A DNA stretch of 64,000 nt from Notospermus geniculatus (GCA_002633025.1 NMRB01001988.1:68261-132260), one strand, 5' to 3'. Positions 23,201-38,200 are shown, numbered from the stretch's first letter. A program made the numbers and translations. Notes: generated by a model from the sequence alone, not told the origin.

Positions 23201-26200
23201 AACAGTGGAGCTAACGTGACGCCATTCGCAAAGGTAGCGCCTGCCGTCACGAAGAAGGTCGAAGCTGCAGTCAAAACTAAGAAATTAAAGACGAAGAAAT
23301 TGAAGTCGAAGGTGCCGAAGAAAATTGTTGCAAAGCCTAGGCTTAAGCCAGAAACGGTCTCAACTGATGAGATAGCGAAGGAAAATGGAGCGGGCATGAA
23401 TGAAGTGGGTGATATTATCCCATCAGATCAGAAGGCCATAAAGAAAATATCTGGGAAGATAAAGTCCTTGAAAAAAATGGGTAAAGAGCTGAGGGCTTTG
23501 GATAAGGCTGCATCAACGAAAATTACTGGGAAGGCAAGCGCAAAACCAAAGCCTAAGAAAGCGAAATCAAAATCTGCAAAACCACAGAAACAGGGCAGTG
23601 CTAAACCAAAGACAACAAAGAAGGCCTCCCCGAAAGCGAAGACTACAACTCCTCCGAAGAAGGAGAAGAAACCAAAACCCACGAAGAAATCAAAATCTAA
23701 GAAAGCACCGAAAAAAGTCAGCCCAAAGTCGAAGAAGAAAACATCCAAAAAAACCAGCGCAAAACCTAAGACTAAGAAGGCAACCTCGCCCAAATCAAAA
23801 CCCACAAAACCGCCCAAGAAGGCGAGCGCAAAACCAAAGCCTAAGAAGAAAAGCTCACCCAAACCAAAATCTACAAAACCGCCGAAAAAGGTCAGCGTAA
23901 AACCAAAGCCAACAAAGGAGGTGACTGTTAAACTGGAAACTGCAGAACCTACGGAGGAAACGTCCCCGGAATCTGAATCTGAACCTACGGAATCGGAATC
24001 TGAACGTACGGCAGAATGTAAGTTCGAAATCTTTGTTGATGGGTCTGCATTGCGATAAGGCTGTGTAATTAGTTTAGTGTGTACATGTAGGTGTATTGCA
24101 TTGCACAGTCAGATGACACATTTATGTTGAGGTCTGCGACGGTACCTCTGGCATGACCAAGTAACAACTTGCCTAAATGTTAATCCCTTATTTAATATTA
24201 CCTCAGCATACATGTATCGACCGTCCAAAATTTCATCCATGATAAAAATGGCACAATTCCAATGCTACATGATTACAGAGTGTCCGAAGAGGGTTCTTTT
24301 GAGCGGTCCACATACTATAATTACGAAGACATGAAATATCCCCATTTCAAACGCCTTAGTGTCACTGAAGTCCTTTACTTTATGTTAAGCGCCACTGACA
24401 ATTAGGTTTAAAGTGGTGCTATACAAATTCTTTTATTATTATTATTATTATTAAAAAGACAGTCCCGCTACATGCAGATTCATCCAAAATGTGTCGCTCA
24501 TCATTTACATACTTCATGATCTTCATTACGCTCATCGTTATTTAATGGTGGATGGTCTACTCGCCAAAAAAGCTCACACCGACGAACTAAGACGAGGCCA
24601 AACACACGAGAACATGCCAAAGCTTCGCACTGAACGCTGTAGAGGAAGCGGTCGCTCGGTTTGCCTTTAACTCATCTGCCCCAGGCTTGAGCAGACGGTA
24701 TCTTCTGTTGAAGTTTTCTAAAAGCCTTGAAAATGAATTGGAAAAAATTTGAAGAAACATTCTTCAGATTGTTGATAGGAACAACATTTCTTCAAATATT
24801 TTTCAATCAGTGCCATAGGATGTGAGAAAACTTTGTCAGAAGATGCCGTCTGCTGGACTCTGGGGCAGTTGAGTTAAAGCATATGCTTTCCATCGATTTT
24901 TGCGCCAAGTCAGCAACGGTGGTGGTGGTGGTGGCGGTGGTGGTGGTTTTTAGGGTGACGGTATTTGCGCCTAAAGCCTGCGGACGCGGTCATTTTCCTT
25001 GGAGGACGAAACCTAACAACTAACGAGTCATCATCAATATTTTGCAGTTCCACCGAAGGAATCGAAAGAAGGAGGTATGGGCTTTTCTTTTTTGATGGTT
25101 CGGGTTTCTACTTTTCGCAATACTCAAACATGTCTTCCGAATTTTTTATCGACGAAGTACATCCACTTGTTCCTGTGACGCAAAGGTTACACTATTTTTT
25201 TATCGCTGCTTTCCAAAGTCGTTGCTGGTCTAGGTGGTGGATGTGGCAATGAATCTGAAGTTTACTTGCCGACTTCTTAGGAAAAGATGGGAGATATACC
25301 CAAATCAAAGTATAGGCCTAGTTTTTTTTATGTGCATGCCATTACCATTGATCATCTTGAATTAACAAATAGCCTAGTTACTCAGTTTTTAAGGGAACAA
25401 TTGGTAGTGAAACTTGAAGAAGGTTCTTGGTCTTGAAACTACTTCCAGTAAGGTATTACCTTGGCGGTTACACCCCAGATGCATCTACGGGAAACCGATG
25501 ATCTCAAAATTATTAAGCTACATGTATGTGAAACTCTCGCATCATGTTTAGGGGGTTTAAACCTCATGTCCTCCGCGTGTTATCGATTTCTAATATGGCT
25601 TCAGTCAAAAATTTATAAGACTTATAAATTTTTGCTTCAATGCAACATGTCTCAGCAGGCCGAAAACAAGTTCTGAACCCTTGAATTCACAAAGAAATTT
25701 CTCTAGATGGGATCGATGGATTTTAATATTAGGCACCTGAGTGGGCCTTTTACAACATGGTGCAGCAGAGAAATCTGAAGAAAAGTTATTGAATTCCCTT
25801 TCAGGAGTCGTAAAATGCCGTGGGGAAAAATGTAAACTCGAAAGTGAGTAATGTACCTGGGCGTTCTTGGACGTTTGAAAAAATGACAACCATGTTAACT
25901 CTTTTATCCGGCCACATACGAAAACAACAATGATATGGGTTCACCCACCGAAGCAAAACCATAAAGTTTTGCCCTTTGGATAGTGGTTATAGTTGGACGA
26001 AAGACCGAAACACTTTTTAGTCGAGAAAATTCTCCGCCATCCCAGCTTCAAGACTCGCATGAAATTTTCAACCATGGCAGTCATAGTTACTGTAGGGGGT
26101 GGTTGCAATTGTAAGGTATTTCCCTTGAACGAGATTACCACAAAGCCCTCTTCAAAGAAAGTGACATGACAAATTGAATCCCCAAAGTTTAAGGGAAGGT

Positions 26201-29200
26201 CAGATGGTGACCAAATCGTGTGAAGTACCTAAGTTTGGTTGGCATACATGTAGTAACGACATGGATGAACGTTTTACGATCATTCTGCGTATCTTTTAGT
26301 CGTTTTATGATTTTAAGACAAGCCAAGCTTTGACCATTTAGCTAATTGCTTTACATTTAGGCTTCACGCTTAGAGACGGTGTTCAACTTTTCAATTTCAG
26401 TCGATGGAATCAAAATAGATAACGATACAGCGGGTAAGAACAAAGGTACATGACAGTATGTTGGGGGAGGGAAGAAGTTGGGGTGAACCTATATGTACAT
26501 GGCGCTAATGTACATGTACATACATGTAGCCAATGGGGTACATGTATGTGCATTTAAGACTTAGAATAAAACACCGGCGATGATTTTTTTCCTTGTTTCC
26601 AAATAAAAAAAAAATGGTGAACTCTGTTGAAAGGGTGTCTGCATACAATTCACTTCAGTCTTAATTTCAAGTTAATTATAAACTGCTGAATACAGATACA
26701 AAACATCTGTTGATTTACGCCTTGACTTATGGTTGATCTGATCACTTAGATTATATGTTGGGACATCTTCTCCAGCTATTGAAACATTTTTTTCCGGAGG
26801 GGGGGGGGGAGGGGGTCGGCTACCACTATAATCCTCCCTTCCTTTTTCTGTTGTATTGCTATATCTTAAAATAGTATGAAGAGTTTTAATCGCAAAACGC
26901 TATTTATTTACAAAAAATGTGGATGCCATCACATTTTCCATGAAACGTACTTCAAAGCATCTTTTCTTATCAAAAGCTGATTTTACGTTTTGGCGTGTCT
27001 GTCCAAAAATTCAACCTTTAAGGATCGAATTTATCCTCAGTCATTAACTGAACATTAACGCTAAATGAATGAATGATGAACATTGATGCTAGATGAATGA
27101 TGAACATTAATGCTAAATGAATAAAACGTTCATTTTCTTCAGATAGTATTGCATAAAGCTTTTCTTTCGCTAATGAAGAAGGAAAAATACAAGCTGAAAT
27201 GTGTGATCGTTTTCCTCGTAAGCCCTGTAGCCACCAGAACTACAAAACAAAAAACGTTGGAGCGTTCCACACAGAGAATTAAATAAAAAAACGAGCGGTC
27301 GAAAATGTTCAGAGTTGCAGGATGCAAACGAAGTATCTTCTGGAAATCAATATGGTTTCATCTTCATTTTGATGTCAAACGCTAACAGCACAATTTGCTT
27401 AAAACTACATGAACATGTATAACTGTTCCCTCCAATGCTTACGTAACTTATATAGCGTTTTGTATTAAAGCTCTTCAAAAGTGGATGTACTTCGTCGAAA
27501 AGTTTTTTTATCGAAAAATACGGTTCCTTTGCCCCTTCTTACTATCGCTTCTGATTAAGAGATTTACTGCTTTGAAGTGGTTTGGTAGAGACATGGTTAA
27601 AAGTCTGCAATAATGTGCAAAGAAGGTAGAAAAAAACCAACTGTGCATTCTTGTTTTCACTGGGAAACCTATGAAAAATATGGTGAAAATCTGAATGATA
27701 TTCATGAACGATGCTGCATTCCTTTTTTTGAACAAAAACGAATGAAATATACAAATTCGTCCCCAAAATTCACTGAAATTCTAATGAAAAATGTGCAAAT
27801 TCGACATTTTATATTGTTCTCTGGCGAATGAATTAACATTTCCTTCTGAGCACAATGGCAACACTGAGAATGTTGTAAGTGCATTCGTAAATTTTGCAAG
27901 GGTTCTCGAAAACAAGCAATTGCCTTGTGAATGTTCATGTTCACTTGTTTCCCAATGCAGTGCCAGATGTGTCTAGAAATCAACTCTTTAGCACTGCGTG
28001 TGCCTGATTCAATGGCAGTATTTGCAACTTTGATGTGGTAGTGCTGAAACTTTCAGTGAAACTACCGGTGACCTGCCAAAGAGAACACAGCTTTGACACT
28101 GTGGCTATTGTACTGATTGTAATGGAAAATGTGATGGTGTGACAACACTAAAATTAATTATCAAGCGGTTTCTATATGAAAATGCGTTACACAACAAAAT
28201 GTAAGAGTTACATGTACCTTTAACCATTGTCATGAATCTACTGAACAATCCCAATCCCCTGTAAAAAATGATCTCTGAGTAGCATTGGGGAGAGGAAATC
28301 GGACCGAATATGATACCCCGAACCATGTTTAGCTATTGATGAACAATGGTTATTTGATTTTCAGAAAGTGACAAAAAGCTGATCGACACTGGAACCCCTG
28401 ATTTTGGAGTGCTGCAAAAATTGGCCCAGACGAAGACAACACTAAAACTCGGTATGATTACCAATTAAATCAAATTATTAACTCGTGTGTTGGAGTATGA
28501 CAGTCTTAGGTCTTTTAGTGGTTTCAGAATTTAAAACAAACTAAGTGTCCTAATATCAATAACCTTCGTCAATTTAACAACCTTTTATGCAATTATTCGT
28601 GATTTATCCTTGTACATGTACGTCCTCTACTCTAGGACCCGAAGATAGCGTGGCGGAAAAAGCAGCGAAGGTCGTCGAAAAGGCCGAAGACAAGAAAGAT
28701 GAAGCTGTTATGGCCAAAAAGGCCGCTGAAGAAGGACTTGAGAAAGCAAAGGAAAAGAAGGATGATAAGGCCGTCAAAAAATTCAAGGAAGCCAAAAAAG
28801 ATGCCGAGAAGGCGAAGGCGGATGCTGACAAGGCGGTGAAGAAAGCTGAAAAGGCGGCTTCATCTGGGAATACTAAGGACTTAGAAAAGGCCAAAAAGGC
28901 GGCAGACAAAGCGGAGAAAAAGACCGAAAAATCTAAGGAAGCTGCTAAGAAAGGAGCGGAGAAGATTGGAGTAACGCCCGGACCAAAAGCAAAGGAGGCC
29001 GTGAAGGAAGTTGCCAAAAAACTGGTTGAGAAGGCAGATGACAAATTAGAGAAGGCCAAGGATCTCAAAGAGAAGGCCAAGGTTAACAAAAAGGAAGCCG
29101 AGGAGAAAGGTGATCCACAGGCAGTGAAAGCTGCCGAGAAGGCTGAGAAAAAGGCAAAGAAAGCCGTTGAGACAGCTGAGAAGTCGAAAGATGCTGCTAA

Positions 29201-32200
29201 AACTGCTGTGAAGAAAGGAACTGCTACCGCACTGAAGGAAGCCAAGCAGGAGAAGAAGAAGACTGAAAAGAAGGTCGATAAAGCGAAAAAAGCAGAGAAG
29301 GCTACGGAGAAAAAGATTGAGAAACCAGCAGAAGAGAAAAAGCCAGCGGCAAAGGCTGACGCGGGTGACAAGAAAGAAGTGAAGAAGGAAGCCAAGAAGC
29401 AGGTTCACAAGGCTAAAAAAGAGAAAAAGAAGGCTGTCAAAGAAATTAAGAAAGCGAAACAAGCATTGGAGAAAGCAAAGGAACTCAAGGATGAAAAGGC
29501 GATCAAGAATGCTAAGAAGGGAGTCAAAAAGGCAAAGAAAGCCAAAGCTATTGCAAAGAAAGCAGTAAAGGTCGCCAAGAAGGCTGCCGTTACAGGGGAG
29601 AAGAAGGATCTCAAGAAAGCAGTTAAAAAGGTCGAGAAGGCCAAGAAGGAAACCAAGAAAGCGAAGAAAGCTACAAAGAAATCTAAGAAGAAAAGCACAG
29701 AAGACGGTAAGTTGAAATTGGCATTCATGCATTTTGAGGCAAATTATTTTGTGCACGACTTCTGGTCTTTCATGAAACCATCATCTTGATGGCGTTGAAG
29801 GAAAGGTGAAATGTTTGGTGTTACTCCGAATAACAAGCACATGTATAGTTGCTGTTACGTCACGAGTATTGTACATTGTCATGTACATTGTACATTGTCA
29901 TGTTGCCGATTATGAGCTGCGTGCAATCGTTCTTTATCCTAATTTCAGAATTATTGAGATAGATGTTTTAATGAATTCTTATTATTTGCAGTGAAAGCAC
30001 AAAGAGCCCACATCACACAGAGTATTAGTGAGTATAACATATTGTTCATCCCGTTTCGTATTCGCGATTTCTGTAATTTTTTAAAAAGAAAATAGTTAAA
30101 ACAGAAGGTAAAATCTGCGGCAATGCTCGATTCATTTGTAGATCTTCCATAATGTATTTAATATTAGTGAGTTTAAGAAACCATACGTTAACGCTAACGC
30201 TAACGCTAATTACGTCAAAATGACGTCACTCCCCGAAGAAATACAACAGATTCATTCGATGTGACGTCAAAATGATGTCAATAACGTTAGCGTTAGCGTT
30301 AACGTATGGTTTCTTAACCTCACTATTACAATATTCCTCCGATACGTTGGTATCATGCGGCGAAACCTTTGTTTAAAGGAAGTGGTTATTTGGCAAGCAA
30401 AATGCTTGCCGAACACATACATTTGTAAATTGGTCTCAGATGGCAAGCAAACAATGAGGAAGAGTAAAACAGGTTTTGTGAAAAAGTATAAATGCTGACT
30501 ATTGATACATGTACATGTACATGTACATTTCTATTTTCAGGTGTTACTATTTGTCCACCTGGGTTCAAGAAATCTGGCGAGGATTGTGTCACTGGTAAGT
30601 TCAACGTTTTCTGATTTTTTCTCTTTTCCTTTTGATGCAATAATGTTAAATGTTCTAGCTGGGGTCTTGTACATGTACGTTAATCGCCGCCTGCAGAAAA
30701 ATAGAAGAATATTATTCGGTTTCAGTGTAAGCAGAGTGGGAAATTACAGGAGAAATTTTCCGAGTTGTTTGAGCTCGGGGGAGGAGGGTTTTTCAGCGTT
30801 TTACCGGTAGTTCCTTTGTGTAACATCAACTTCTGGAGCAATACGAATCTCTCTTGGAGTAGTCAATCATAAGGGGGGTTTACACGATTCAACATTTGTT
30901 GAAAGCTGTTGAAAGTTGAAAGGTGTTGAACGTTGTTGAAACCTGTTGAACCGTCTAAAAACCCCGTTCAACACCTTTCAACAGAAGGTCTTTCAACACC
31001 TTTCAACAAGTTGCCAGAAATAGGAACATGAAGCTATTCTGGCAACTTGCTGAAGGCTGTTGAAGGTGTTGAACGGGGGTTTAGATGCTTTCAACAACGT
31101 TCAACACCTTTCAAGTGTCAACAGTTTCAAAAAGTTGAATCGTGTACCCCCCCCCCCTTTTAAAAAGAAGGTATCTTTCGTTCTACATGTATAGGCCTAT
31201 GTCGGGGTGGCGCAGTGGAAACATCGGCGCCTGCCACCACTGAGGTCGCGGGTTCGATACCCGGTCGTGCAAGTGGCTTTATGTGGTAGAGAGGGCGATC
31301 TCTCCTCGACATCGTAGGTTTTCTCCGGGGGCTCCGGTTTCCTCCTACATATCATTAATATCGTCCAATATTGTTTGATGAGTAGCTATAATGCCCTAAG
31401 TGGGCGCTTGCACTCCTGAGATAATATTTTTTTTATTATCTTTCCACATTATAGAGTTTATTTGTGTTTATTGTGAATTTAAAAAAGTTATTGTATGTTT
31501 ATTGTTTATTGTAGCTACAATGTACCAACTGGTTACAATACTCATACAATACAATACTCATACTCATCATTAGCAGTTGTACAAATTAGCACCAATATTC
31601 ATGTGTCCAATATGGCAGGCTGCCTGCCATTGGGTATTTGAATACGAAGTTACAATCTGACCAGTCTCGGCATTTGTACTGTGGGGTGCAAGTGTAACGT
31701 TTTTCAGTGTGGCCATTTTTCTGTGTGATTCCCATTGTTCGGAACACACTGGGAAACGGACTCGCTGTTTTTCTGTGTGTTGCCCATTGTCGAGTCGCTG
31801 CTTATTCCGTCAATCTATTGTTATGTCACACTGGCACACGGGCCTCACTGAAAAACATTAAACCGGATTGGATCTTAAGTTTTTATTTTGTGTTTGTACC
31901 GAATGGAAATGCTGTAGTCTCAATTTTTGAAAATAGACTTATGTTATAAATTCCTGAGTAAGTCTACATAAGTCCACATGAAATAAAATAGAATCTAATA
32001 AAATCTGGAAAAGTTATGTAGACGTACCTCTCAAAACCAGTCATAAAGAGGGAGTACTCAGGAGCACATGTTTGCTCGCCCAACCTCCGCCTAGTAAAAT
32101 TTCTCAGTCGCGTAAATAAATGAAATAGACGCATGTAAATGAAATGACATTTCAGGGCAAATGATACATCCGTGATATCTTTGATAAACTCACGTAGAGA

Positions 32201-35200
32201 ATATGAAATAGAATCGGGTTTCTAAGGTGAAAGACATTGCTTACCAGATTCGAACCCACGGACCATAAACTCACGTAGCGTATTAAATTCAAATAGCGTC
32301 AAATTCTTATAAACTTTCTTGGCACCTAACTTAAAGATAATGTATCACGACTTCATTGTTTACATTCAATGTTTGTAAACATTGATGTTTACATTATGTT
32401 ATTTTGGACTTTTAGGACATGCCAACCCCTTAAATTGAATTCTTACTGTATCAAAAGAATTTCTAGTGGGGCTGCCACCAACAAATTACTCAAAAGACAT
32501 AGAAGACTGGACACAAACAAACAAAATGTAAATAAACAATGATTTTCGTGGCCCGCGAAAATATCCGTGATACATTATCTTTAATATGAAGGAGAATATT
32601 TGCAGACGTCCAGGGGATGGGAGCGTCAACGCTTTCTTACTTAATGAACTCTGTAACAGGACTTGGACTCATGAACCTTTTACAACTTCGACCCTTTCAC
32701 TGCCAATGGTACATAATTTCATCAAATAAACAGAAAAAATGCATGAAATTCTGAAAAGTCAAAGAAACCCTGTCACATATTCCGTTTGAAGATCTCTGTG
32801 AGATTTGATATGGTTTAGGTCCTTTATACAAAAGGGGCTGTTACAAAATCCCAAGAACCACATTTTTGGCCTATTGGCCTGAGTACACTCCGCAGTAGAG
32901 GCTTGTGCAGTCAGGCGTGAGGGGAGTATGACATAAGCAAGAAAGAGGCCAGGGCAATGTAATTCTTAGATTTATATTGTACAATTGAGCCTTAAGTGAA
33001 CAGCCCCTTTCCAGTTTGAGCAAATGTTCTTGGCAGTAAAAGCGTTAACGAGGCCAAACGTAACTTTTGGGTTATTTTGATTTTCTTCAGTTGTCAAATG
33101 CAACACTGCTGCCGGCTACAAAGTTAAAGGAGGAACGTGTATTCAGGGTAAGCTGTTATTGGGCTTATGGGAGCGAAGGGCTTCTGACAGGGAATAGAAG
33201 CCTAAACTTTCTATTTCAAGCCACTTGGTTATTAACGATAAAATTACCTTCAGTATTTTAAGTAGGCCTAAGCCTTTCTTTCTAAAATCCAGCACAAAAA
33301 AAACTGACGCACAATATGATAGTAAAAGTAAAGTCGTCGCCGAATTTCGCAAATTTTCGACCCCAACCGGGGTCTTCCTCAGGCACTTTCTAGTAAAGAT
33401 CCCAGAAGTGAAAGTTCTGGGATCTCTACTAGAAAGTGCCTGAGGAAGACCCCGGTTGAGGTCGAAAATGTGCGATATTCGGAGACGACTTTACTTTTAC
33501 TATCAGCAGCAACTATGAAAGTGTAAATAAGACCTCCGTACAAGGAGAACGTGCTCAAGAATCTGCAGCGTTTATCAGCAGCTGCGTGTAAATATGAATT
33601 CCGTGTCTGTTGAAGGAATGAAGTTGTGAACGTGCATGATCAGAATGTTGATCAGATAAATTGGCAATATGAATAACAATGAGTAAATGCCTTTTACTTC
33701 CTACAAATGTATTGGATGCCCCTGTTCAAAACTGAAGTAAAAGCATTTACTATATTTAATAATAATACATGTAATACGGTAATAATAATGTGTGGGCTTG
33801 TAGTGCCTTTTACATTTAAGTGTCTAGGCACTTCACAATTATTACCCCCGGCTATTGGCCTGTTCATTCCAATTTTATGTCTACAGTATAACAGTCCCGG
33901 CAGCCGATCAGTGCTCTTGGACTAACATGCACATACATGTAGACCATCACTACCAGCCAGGTACCCCTTTTACACCTGGGTGGGGTGAAGCAAGTGAGGC
34001 AAAGTGACTTGCTCAAGGTCACAAGCGAGCGTACTTTTTTCTTAGTCAGGGAATCGAACCCGGGACCCTCTGATAAGCAGTCCATCTCGCTAACCACTAG
34101 ACCACGCCATTATAGCTATCACTGCTATAGCTATACCAGCCATTATATCTATCACTGCTACATCTTCGATAATCGAAGGCCGATCTGCACTGCGTTACAT
34201 CGCAAATCACCCTTCGAGAAATTGACCGGTCCGCGGCGAATCCGCTGCCTCTCGAAGAGGAGGCCAATCAGAACCGGTGTTGTAAAATTTGAATCGTGAT
34301 ACAAATAGTGGCAGCCGAAGACCCGATATAAAGTGCAATATGATTAGTCGACCGGTAAAGTTCGCATCGTGCCAAGATACGCCGCGGACCGGTCTATTTC
34401 TCTAAGGCTGATGTGCGATGTAAACGCAGTGGTGAGCAGATCGGCCTTCGATTATCGAAGATGTCACTGCTATAGCTATACCAGCCATAGCTATCACTGC
34501 TAAACATACTCCTGTGCCAGAGTTTTATCGGAATTAGTTCGAAAATTTTGATAACGGAGTAGTAAGATCTGCGCGTCTTACTTGCAGATGCCACGGAGAC
34601 TTTTGTAGGAACCAGCGAAAAAGGTAAGGCTTGCACGATATATACGTTCTCCTGCCTTAAAAAATGTTGGAAAATGATATAAAGTTGCCTACATGATCAG
34701 CATTTCCGTTCAGTACGTTCACTTAGTATACAAGGGAGTAAGAAATATAAAGTGGAAAATAAGAAGTGGGAAATTTTGGTACTTTAGGGCAAATTTTTCA
34801 TTTTCTCAAATTGGAATTAGAATTTTTACCCATTTTGAGAAATTTTCTTAAAATGACATGACATTTTGTCCCATTTTTCGGGCGATATTTCTCAAAATGG
34901 GAAAAAATTTACCCCAGTTTGAGAAATGGGAAAATTCGCGCAAAAGTGCAACATTTCCAACCTCTTATTTTCCACTTTTATTTCTTACTCCCTTGTACCC
35001 AAACAATGCAAAATCATTCATGTGTTTCTTAAACGATCAACTGGTATTAATCATCTGAAACGACAATGGCCAAAACATTTCCAAGAAAAGGAACTTTTGA
35101 AATTTATGGACCACAAACTCAAGGATACTGTTGTGGAATTGTCAAATCCAAAAGTTCACACTGTACAAACAAACAATGGCTGATATTTATAAAAGCTAAC

Positions 35201-38200
35201 AAATGTTTTTACGTTAAATTTTGTAATACATTTACATCGGATACCGCTGTGCAAATCTTAAAAGCATTTGCTAACTTTTATGAATACCGGCCAATGTATG
35301 GAAGTTTTGACAATTTCATTATTACGTCCCAGAACCATCTGCACACGAGCAAGAAAATCTACACGGTGTAGGGATTTTATCAAGAACGAGTCCAACAAAC
35401 TACAAATAACATGCCAACCTGAAATTCTAACTGATCCGTAGTTTAATGTAGGGTCCATAAATGGAAAGGTTTTGTTTATATTTTTCATTATTTTCAATAA
35501 ATATCTTGTCATTCGTCAGTCACAAATAATCTGATACGACACCCGCAGTTGGTGACATACAATTTTTCAACACACTTTTGTTTAGACGTCATGTTCAATT
35601 GTTTTCAGTTAGCGAGACTGAAGAGAAAGCTGCTGAGAAGGTGGAGAAGAAAGCAGGTCAAGCCAAGAAGAAAGCAGAAAAAGCCGAGAAGAAGAAAGAG
35701 AAAGCAGAGAAGAAGGTTGAAAAAGTAGAGAAGAAAGTAGAGAAAGCAAAGGAGAAAAAAGAAAAAATCAAAGCCAAAATTGAAGAAGCAAAGAAAAAAG
35801 GCGATGACAAGAAAGTTAAGAAATTGGCTGAGAAGAAGAAGAAAATTGAGAAGAAGGTGGAAGAAGTGAAGAAGGAAAAGAAGGAAGCTAAGAAGGAAGT
35901 GAAGAAAGCTGAAAAGAAAGTAGAGAAAGCTGAGAAGAAAGCAGAAAATATAAAAGAGACAGCAAAAGAAGTTTCCACCGCAGGTATATGTCATCTTTAT
36001 GCATACAGAACAAACCAACTTACATGTATCAAAGTTTGTCTAAACTAAACTAGATGATAAACAGGAAGTCAGTTTCCAGAATCTTAGCAAATTTTCGACC
36101 CCAACCGGGGTCTTCTTCAGGCTGGCACTTTCAAGGCGAGCTATCAGAAGTGTTCTGAATGTTCCTATTATTTTAGACACAGTACTTTATGAAGAGAAAA
36201 AAGCAGTGTCTGTGATAATAAATTGAAATTTACATTTTAGCGGTAGCTGAGGCAAAGAAAGTAGAAGCCACAAAGACTGCAGAAAAAACAGAGAAGAGTG
36301 CGGAAAAGGCTGAAGAGAAAGTAGAAAAGAAAGAGACAAAAGTGAAAAAGGCCGCGGAGAAAGTTGAGAAGAAGAAGGAGAAAAAGGAAGAAGCTAAGAA
36401 AAAAGTACAAAAGATCGCAGAGAAAATCGAGAAGGCGAAAGTAGCAGGCAAACCGGCAAAGGTTGAAGAGTTGAAGGCGAAGAAAGAGAAAGCTGAAAAG
36501 AAGGTTGAAAAAGCAGATAAGAAAGTTAAGAAAGCAGAAGAAAAGAAAGAGAAGGCAAAAGCTAAGGCTGAAAAGGCAGAAAAGAAAGCTGAAAAGGCAG
36601 AGAAAAAAGCCGAAAAAGCTGAAAACAAAGGTAAGATGCATAGCATTTGTTGACACTTACTAACCACTGTGGTCATGGTCATTCTCTCGGTTACCCAAAA
36701 TTTAGAAGTCGGCTCGCTTATGAAGTTTTGGTTATACGGGTCATGGGCTCTCTATAGACTGGCTGTAATCTACCGTAAACGTTATTTATATTTTGAAAGA
36801 AATAAAGAAGAAGGTGGAGAAAGTGAAGGAAAAGGCAAAGGAAGTTAAGAAGAAAAAAGAGGAAGTCGTGGCGAAAACAAAAGAAGTGGAAAAGAAGCTT
36901 GACAAAGCAAAGGCAAAAGTTCAAGAAGCCAAGGATAAACGAGACAAGCTGAAAGAAAAGGTTGCAAAAGTCAAAGAGGCAGGTAAGGAAGCCGTTGCGA
37001 TCAAGAAAAAAGTGGAAAAGGCCGAAAAAAAGGTCGAAAAAGCCAAAGACAAAGCAAAGAAAGTTGAAGAGAAGAAAGTGAAATTGGAGAAAAAGAAAGA
37101 GGAAGTTGTTAAGAAGGTAAAGAAACTAGAGGTCAAAGCACTAAAAATAGTTGAGAAAGGTATGTACACTTTCTATACGGGAGAAACCAACTTACCTCAT
37201 ATCGGCGTCGAGGGCTGGATTGTTCAAAACACCGTTTGTGCTATTTTGGCGTTATCTCTAACGTGGCGTTATCTGCAATGGGCTTGAGAATAATTGATGA
37301 AGATAACGCCAAGATAGCACTAACGCCACGTTAGTGACAAATACTGATGTACTTGTCTCCTTCGTCATCAATTTGACCGACTTCGTAGTTTTTATGCTCT
37401 TCTCCGATGTAAGGTATTCTCCCGTGGAATCGAATCTCATGTCTGAAATGTCTTACATTACGAAGTACAACCATGGTTCAACGTAAACGTCGCAACCATT
37501 TTTTAAAACTGAGTCTAATCCACTTAGTGTATAATAAATTCATATCTCATGATGTCTTGAAGCGTTCAATTTAATTATCTTTTTGTATTGTTTTCTGTGC
37601 CACGTTGATTAATTTCATTGATCCCTGATAAATTACACATTTTGGTACAGGTAAAAAGAAGCAGGCCAAAAAGCAGGAAAAGAAGGCTGAGAAACTCGAG
37701 AAAAAAGCAGGTGACCTGAAGTCAAAGGTAGAAGAAAAAAAGAAAAAAGTTGAAACCTTGAAAAGTAAAGTTGACAAGAAAACTAAAGAAGTTGAAGCAA
37801 AGAAAAAGGAAGTCGCAAAGTTGAAAGCAACGGCACCCAAAAAAGCAGAGGCTCTGAAACCGGTGGTAAAGAAGCTGGAGAAGAAGGTAGAAGATGCTAA
37901 GAAGAAAGTTGAGAAAACGAAGGAGACGGTAAAGAAGTTGGTAAAAAAAGTTGAGAAGACTGAAAAGAAGGCAGAAAAGGCTAAAAAGACGGCGGTAAAA
38001 GCTAAAAAACAGGCCAAGAAGGCAGAAGAAAAGAAAGAGGAGAAAAAAGGTAAACATGTGAAAACGGTCAATCCAGAATCATTTGATCCGCATAACAATA
38101 CGTAAGCATGCAAGTTTGTCATATCCGAGGGAAACAAACGATATACTGAGTAAATAACCGTTTTAACTTGGTGAAATTGTAAGGTCGACTAGGCTCTATC

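Noticed and set aside
28604-29756. Long open frames (up to 263 residues) antisense to exon 6, and similar ones opposite exons 2 and 11-14
   Set aside because: AAG/GAG-rich coding sequence has few stops on the other strand. The translations are Phe/Leu/Ser-rich with no signal or splice support.
31707-31949. Candidate extra exon in intron 8 after CGTTTTTCAG
   Set aside because: The acceptor looks good, but the frame has no donor before a stop and its composition differs from the protein.
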